Assembly: GCA_027924645.1 (NCBI GenBank)
Contig: BSBN01000252.1
Coordinates: forward strand, 5,022,001 to 5,086,000
Origin: Cunninghamia lanceolata
Taxonomy: Eukaryota; Streptophyta; Pinopsida; Cupressales; Cupressaceae
DNA length: 64,000 nucleotides
Direction: 5' to 3'
This document shows, piece by piece, positions 58,615-64,000 of the stretch. Under the pieces are notes generated by a model that saw only the letters and a list, made by a program, of their open reading frames with translations, did not search any database and was not told the DNA's origin. Both the position numbers and the translations under genes were made by a program. The stretch's first letter is position 1. Every line of letters starts with the position of its first letter.

Positions 58615-59700
58615 ATGTCAGACAGAGAGAGCGAAGAAGAGACTAGCAATATGCCTCCAAAGGGGATGACCACCGAAGTGGTCAAGAAATTTAAGGAGAT
58701 GGAAGAGAAGATCAAAATTGGAGTCAGGGAAGCACTCCAAGCAGAATTGAAGGCACTAAAGATAGGAAAAAGGATAGAGGAAGGTTCAGATGAAGAGGAA
58801 GAGAATGAGGAAGAAGAAGAGGAACAAGAGGAGGCAGAGATACCAGCTAATCAAAAGCATTTCTTAGAAGCCATTAAGGCTATTGGCAAGGACTCTTTGG
58901 AGGCTTGGATAGATATCCCCATGTTCAGTGGAAAGATGAATGCTAACGAAGTCATGGAATGGATTGAGGCTCTAAACAACTATTTTGAGTACAAAGAAGT
59001 TCCTGAAAATAAGAGAGTTAAGTTTGCAAAAACTAAACTCAAAGGTGTTGCCCTTACATGGTGGAATTACACCCAAGGAGAGAGGGTAAAGAATGGGAAG
59101 AGTATGATCTCTTTGTGGAGCAGAATGCTGGAGAAGATCAAGTCCCAGTTCCTTCCATCTGAGTACGAGGTGCAGATTTACAGGAAAATACAGAACCTCA
59201 AGCAAAAAGATATGGATGTAGCTACTTACACCGAGGAGTTTCACAAATACACTCTTCGCTATGGTTACATGGATGAGGAAAAATCTATGGTGGCTAGGTA
59301 TCTAAATGGTCTGAGGTTCAATATTCAAGATGAGATAAGTTTATTGACCCCTCAAACCATGGAAAAATGCTTTCAAGTAGCATTAAGAGCTAAAGAGAAG
59401 TTGAAGACAAAAGGTGAGCAGCAAGGTAGAGGAAGAGGTGGCAGAAATTTTAGAGGCAAAGGTAGTTTTGAAGGAAGAAGTCCTAACCAGAGGCCTAATG
59501 GTGAGTCTAGCTAAGGAGAGCAAGTTGGGGACTCAAGTAGCAGAGGAGGCTACCGAGGAAGAAGGCCTAATGGAAGAGGTGGGACAAATGGATCAAGTAG
59601 AGGATCCAAGTTCTCCAATATGAGATGTTATAACTACAATCAGATAGGGCACTCAGCCTACAAGTGTCCAGAGAAGGCCTCAACTTCTCATGGTAATGAG
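58615..59700 (+). pseudogene. Gypsy gag (capsid and zinc knuckle)
   Basis: The ATG at 58615 is followed by a charged N-terminus and an acidic run (near residues 60-75). The retrotransposon-gag core then reads EVMEWIEALNNYFEYKEVP, then KTKLKGVALTWWNYTQGE, then YTEEFHKYTLRYGYMDEE. A basic Gly/Arg tail follows (about 59420-59600). A TAA at 59512 interrupts it. The CCHC knuckle at about 59626 reads CYNYNQIGHSAYKC, with the second Cys replaced by Tyr. Confidence 0.85.
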
Positions 59701-60240
59701 AGAAGAACCACATTGACTCAAGAGGATGCAAGGAGTGTGACATCTCCTAAAGTGAATTTGACATTAGAGATGGGAGAAAATCTGATGATCAAGAGGACGC
59801 TGCTCAAAGAACAAGTGTAGACTGAACCATCGCAAAGAAGAGCTTTGTTTAGAGTCAACTGCAAGATCCAAGGTAAGGTTTGTAAAGTTATTATTGACTC
59901 TGGTTCTACTGACAATATTATATCTTTGGAAGCAGTAGATAAATTGAAATTAGAAAAGATACCCCATAGCTGTCCATATAGGGTCAGTTGGTTGAACAAA
60001 GGACAACATATAGTCATCAATGAACAAGCATGGGTAGAATTCAGTATTGGGAGGTATAGAGACAAGATTTTGTGTGACATCCTTCCAATGGATTCTTGCC
60101 ATCTTCTATTGGGAAGACCATGGCAGTTTGATAGAAAGGCTCATCATGATGGGGAAAAGAATGCGTACTCATTTCAAAAGGATGGTGTAACTTATAGGAT
60201 ACAGTCATTGGTAGAAGGGAATCCATAGTCTGTAGGATCT
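59701..60240 (+). pseudogene. Gypsy aspartic protease
   Basis: In the same frame as gag: KVCKVIIDSGSTDNIISLEA contains the D-S-G-S active site and HLLLGRPWQFDRKAHHDG the C-terminal flap region typical of gypsy proteases. TAGs lie at 59818 and 60226. The catalytic triad itself is intact. Confidence 0.85.
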
Positions 60241-60315
60241 AGTGTAATACTGGTAGGAGAAAAAGAATTCATTGATACACTAAAGGAAGGTGGTGGAGTA
60301 GGTTTTTCTCTGATT

Positions 60316-61170
60316 GTGAAGCCGAAGGGGGAAAAGAAGGAAAATGTGAGAGAAGTAGGGGCTAAGGAGGTCAGAGAACTACTTGAGAGTTATAAGGAAG
60401 TAATTGCAGTAGATATACCAGATTCACTACCACCTATTAGAGATATCAGCCATCAGATTGATCCCATACCGGGAGCTGTACTTCCCAATAAGGCAGCCTA
60501 TAAGATGACCCCTTAGCAGAATGAGGAGATAGCCAGGCAGGTTCAAGAACTTTTAGACAAGGGGTTAATAAGAAAGAGTTTGAGTCCATGTGCAGTCCCC
60601 ACTATTTTGGTACCAAAGAAAGATGGGAAATGGAGACTATGTACTGATTCTAGGGCAATAAATAGGATAACCATCAGATATAGGTTTCCTATTCCTAGAA
60701 TTGAAGACCTAATGGACTATTTGCGAGGTGCTACCTATTTCTCTAAGATAGACTTGAAGAGTGGGTACCATCATATAAGGATAAGAGAGGGTGATGAATG
60801 GAAAACAACATTCAAAACCAATGAAGGGTTGTATGAGTGGCTTGTGATGCCTTTTGGTCTTTCAAATGCCCCAAGCACCTTTATGAGGTTGATGAATGAG
60901 GTGTTGTAGGAGTTCATAGGGAAATATGTGGTAGTCTACCCTAATGATATCTTGGTGTTCAGTAAGAGCAAGGAAGAACACTTGAAACATTTGGAGATAG
61001 TCTTGAAGAGGCTACAAGATCAGAAGTTACTGATAAACTTGGAAAAGTGTGACTTCATGAAACAAGAATTGGTGTACCTAGGTTTTGTCATCTCTAAGGG
61101 TGATTTGAAGATGAGTACTTCAAAGGTGGAGGCTATTATGAATTGGCCCACACTTAAGATAGTAGGGAGG
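60316..61170 (+). pseudogene. Gypsy reverse transcriptase
   Basis: Blocks occur in order: [36 protein letters not shown] with the first catalytic Asp, [20 protein letters not shown], and the active-site strand, which reads VVVYPNDILVFSK (one Asp of the Y-x-D-D pair is Asn, and Leu is Pro). Stops at 60514 (TAG, in the place of Gln before QNEE) and 60907 (TAG). A -1 frameshift lies near 61167. Confidence 0.9.
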
Positions 61171-61760
61171 TAAGGAGTTTCCATGGTTTGGCCACATTCT
61201 ATAGGGAATTCATTAAGAACTACAGTGACATCTATGTACCTATGTTGGAAACCATCAAGGGTGGTTGCAAGGTGAAGTTTTTGTGGATGAGAGAAGTAGA
61301 TAGGAGCTTTGAGAGTTTGAAATAGAAAGTTACTAAATTCCCTGTCTTAGTGTTACCTAATTTCAATAAGGTTTTCACAATTGAATGTTATGCAAGTGGG
61401 ATAGCCATTGGAGCAGTGTTGATCCAAGAAGGGGGACCAGTGGCCTTCTTCAATGAAAAGTTAAGTGAAGCCAAGAGGAAATACTCCTCTTATGACTTAG
61501 AGTTGTATGCTATGGTACAAGCTCTAAAAAAGTGGAGACATTACCTGCTTCCCAAGGAATTTATTGTGTATACAGATAACCATGCTCTCAATTTTTTGAA
61601 TGGATAGGAAAAGCTTAGCCATAGACACATGAAGTGGGTGGAAAGTCTTCAAGCATACACCTTCACCATTAAGCATAAGAAAGGAGTCACAAATAAGGTG
61701 GTAGATGCTCTCAGTAGGAGGGTGTTGATAGTCCAAGAAGTGCAATTGCAAACATGGGTG
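61171..61760 (+). pseudogene. Gypsy RNase H
   Basis: The first catalytic position reads FTIECYASGIAIGAVL, where Tyr stands in place of the usual Asp. YDLELYAMVQALKKWRHYLL carries the Glu and VYTDNHALNFLNG the second Asp. TAGs at 61323 and 61605 fall where Gln is expected. Frame shifts again near 61755. Confidence 0.85.
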
Positions 61761-63000
61761 TTGAGTCACTCAAGGAATTGTATGAAGAAGATCAGGATTT
61801 TAGAGAAATCTACAAGGTATGCAATGAATTTTCTAATACTTTTCATAGTGAGTTTTTAGATTTTACATTGTAGAATGGACTATTGTTCAAAGGATGTCAG
61901 TTGTGTATCCCTAAATGCTCAATGAGGGATAATATTGTGAAGGAAAAACATAGTGGTGGACTAGGTGGACATTTTGTGTTGAATAAGATTTTAGATCTAG
62001 TAAGGAGATTTTATTTCTGGCCAAGAATGTAGTCAAACATCAGAAAACTTGTTGAAAGTTGCATAGTATGCCAAAGAGCAAAAGGAGTCTCGACCAATGC
62101 AGGATTGTATCAACCTTTGCCAATACCCAACAAGCCTTGGGAATGTTTGAGTATGGATTTTGTGATGGGGTTACCCAAAATAAGGGTGGGTTGTGATAGT
62201 GTGTTTGTAGTGGTAGACTGATTCAGCAAGATGGCTCATTTCATTCCTTGCCAGACCACTAATGATGCTAGCTACATTGCAAGTTTGTTCTTTAAATACA
62301 TTATCAGGATTCATGGGCTACCCTTGAGCATTGTGTCTGATAGGGATAGCAAATTTGTAGGAAATTTTTGGAGGACTTTGTGGAAAAGATTGGGAACAAG
62401 TTTGTCTTTCAGTTCAGCCTATCATCCTTAGACTGATGGGAAAACTGAGGTGGTCAATAGATCTTTAGGCAATCTCCTTAGATGCTTAACAAAAGAACAT
62501 GGTAGTAGTTGGGTTGTGATACTCCCACAAGAAGAATATGCTTATAATGACTCGACAAATAGGAGCACAGGTCTGAGTCCCTTTGAAATTGTATATGGCA
62601 GTCACCCTAGGGGTATTTTTGAATTGAGAGACATCCAGGGGTTGGACAAAAGGAGTGGTCATGTTGATTCATTTGCAGAAGCCATGAAAGAAATACACCA
62701 ACAGGTCATAGATACTTTACACTAGAATAGTCAAAAGACAAAGGCTCACATGGATCAAAGGAGGAGGGATGTGCAGTATCAGGTAGGTGACTTGGTCATG
62801 GTGTATCTGAACAAAAATAGGTTGCCAAAAGGAGGCCACAACAAACTGATGATGAGGAAGATTGGACCCTGTCAGATTCTGGAGAAGTACGGTCCAGATG
62901 CTTACAAGATTGAGCTTCCTGATGATATTGGCATTTCACCCATATTCAACATTGCTAATTTGACATTGTACAGAAGTCCTAATATAGGGGAGGATGCAGA
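61761..63000 (+). pseudogene. Gypsy integrase
   Basis: The HHCC zinc finger is seen around 61945-62080 (H..GGLGGHF, and SCIVCQRAK). The core shows catalytic Asp in [10 protein letters not shown], the second in IVSDRDSKFVGNF, and Glu in GKTEVVNRSL. Stops: 61871 and 62030 (TAG), 62219 (TGA at a likely Arg in VVD-FSKMAHF), 62429 (TAG in HP-TDG) and 62723 (TAG). The C-terminal part (DLVMVYLNKNRLPKGGHNKL, IGPCQILEKYG) fits the GPY/F-type module. Confidence 0.9.
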
Positions 63001-63039
63001 AGACTCTATCCAAGAAAATGAAGACTGGCTGAAGCACTT

Positions 63040-63232
63040 ACCTTCTAAGGAGCTGCCAAAAATGGAGTACATTTTGGAAAGTAGAGAAACCAGGAAGACA
63101 AGGCACAAAACATACTTGGAACATCTGGTCAAGTGGCAAGGACTACTAGATTCAGAAGCTACATGGATGCTGGAGGAAGACATTCTAAAGCAAGGTGGAG
63201 ATGTACAAGAATTGGTCTCTAAGAGGACTTGA
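63040..63232 (+). pseudogene. C-terminal chromodomain of the integrase
   Basis: MEYILESRETRKTRHKTYLE, then HLVKWQGLLDSEATWMLEED, shows the chromodomain pattern of I-L-(2)-R followed by Y-L-V-K-W and the E-A-T-W motif. This marks the element as a chromovirus. The frame ends at TGA 63230. Confidence 0.85.
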
Positions 63233-63254
63233 GACATTTTTCTTCTGGGGAGTA

Positions 63255-64000
63255 TGGTGCAGGGGCACCATAGTAAAATCTACTATGTTGAAATAAAGCC
63301 TATTTGGCCATGTCATCTTGTTCATGTTCTATTTTCTAAAAACCTAGAAGTCTTTATATTCCATTTGGCAAGTAATGGACACATTTCCTATCTAATAGAA
63401 TCTAAAAAGGTCAATAGGAGTTGGTTGGGATTCAAGGCAGTTGGCCTTCCCTAACCATTGAGTAACTATTGATCTTCCAACTCTGGCTTAATAAAAGCAC
63501 AGAGGAGTAATCGAGAGTGGGGTTCTGTAGATTCGAAGATTGTGATTTAGAAATCATCTAAGCAATAATAACTTCTATCCATCATTTTCTATTTTTGATT
63601 TATGTCGTAAATATTTCCTAACTGTTCTTAATAGCTCTCTGTTATCTGTAATTGAAATAGTTTAGTCTAAATTGTTGAAGATGAGTCGATAACCACTCCA
63701 CTGGTGGATTTCCAAAGAAATAGGTGAAATGGCATCAGTATGTACATATTTCTATTTGTTTTTCCTTTCATTTACCTATTTGGTGGGGTAGATGTTCCAA
63801 ACTGAGGACTGTACATAGTAACATGCCCTAGCATCTCTATGTGCTAGGCATAGAGTGTAGATCAAACTGTGTGAGAGTGACAACCCTATCGGCATATCGT
63901 TGGGACTCAAAACAAAGTTCGCCGATAGTGTAGAGTCTCATTGAAGACAATAGTATTGGCGTATCGGCCAATGGAAGGTTTTGTTCACCGATGGCATTAA
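63255..64000 (+). repeat. 3' LTR of the gypsy element (truncated by the window)
   Basis: It matches 57234-57979 with moderate divergence. The end is outside the window. Confidence 0.9.

Larger units (their letters stand above)
57234..64000 (+). mobile_element. Ty3/gypsy chromovirus (3' LTR cut by window end)
   Basis: LTR, Met-tRNA primer site (58526-58537), a single gag-pol reading frame with chromodomain, polypurine tract (63246-63252, ggggagt) and second LTR. It interrupts the copia fragment. The coding region has about 12 nonsense codons and two frameshifts. Confidence 0.9.

Overview
This window looks like transposon-dominated nuclear DNA of a seed plant with a very large genome. A gymnosperm, probably a conifer, is the best guess. 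The reasons are its low GC content, nested and decayed LTR retrotransposons and L1-type LINEs, primer-binding sites for initiator Met-tRNA, a Penelope-like insertion (a class reported from conifers) and uncharacterised ORF families that I associate with conifer genomes. The organism call is inference. No conventional host housekeeping gene, tRNA or rRNA gene was seen.

Layout. (1) 1-9750 and about 33331-41751 are two direct copies of one segment. Each carries a minus-strand gene for an uncharacterised protein with a C-terminal coiled coil, and the same gutted copia-like element with TSD TTGAT. The gene is intact in copy 2 (34019-35476, 485 aa) and frameshifted in copy 1. Copy 1 alone has a 1.06-kb insertion (4028-5086) that carries a hammerhead-ribozyme-like motif. 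(2) 9751-17300 is AT-rich DNA with a LINE ORF1 remnant (+), and a minus-strand RNase H fragment followed by a decayed unknown gene with a LINE-like 3' tail. (3) About 17450-33060 is one L1-type LINE on the minus strand (ORF1, endonuclease, RT, zf-RVT, RNase H). It is split by a non-autonomous LTR element (21065-31175, TSD GAAAA), which is itself split by a gag-only LTR element (about 24625-30078). (4) 41752-44179 is a second minus-strand LINE, cut off by an LTR element. (5) That element's roughly 3.1-kb 5' LTR (44180-52478) is interrupted by another LTR element (46655-51840, TSD AATAT), and its decayed first ORF follows at 52585. (6) 53.7-56.3 kb holds a pair of inverted repeats around low-coding DNA. 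(7) About 56470-57233 is a copia integrase fragment cut by a Ty3/gypsy chromovirus (57234 to beyond 64000). The chromovirus has an LTR, PBS, one gag-pol frame with many stops, and a C-terminal chromodomain.

The window is therefore a stratified record of insertions rather than a functional gene cluster. The points most worth following up are the hammerhead-bearing insertion with its empty-site partner, the unknown 485-aa gene and its possible decayed relative, the predominance of TAG stops at expected CAG codons (a CHG-methylation-like decay signature), and several LTR elements without polymerase that carry unfamiliar ORFs.
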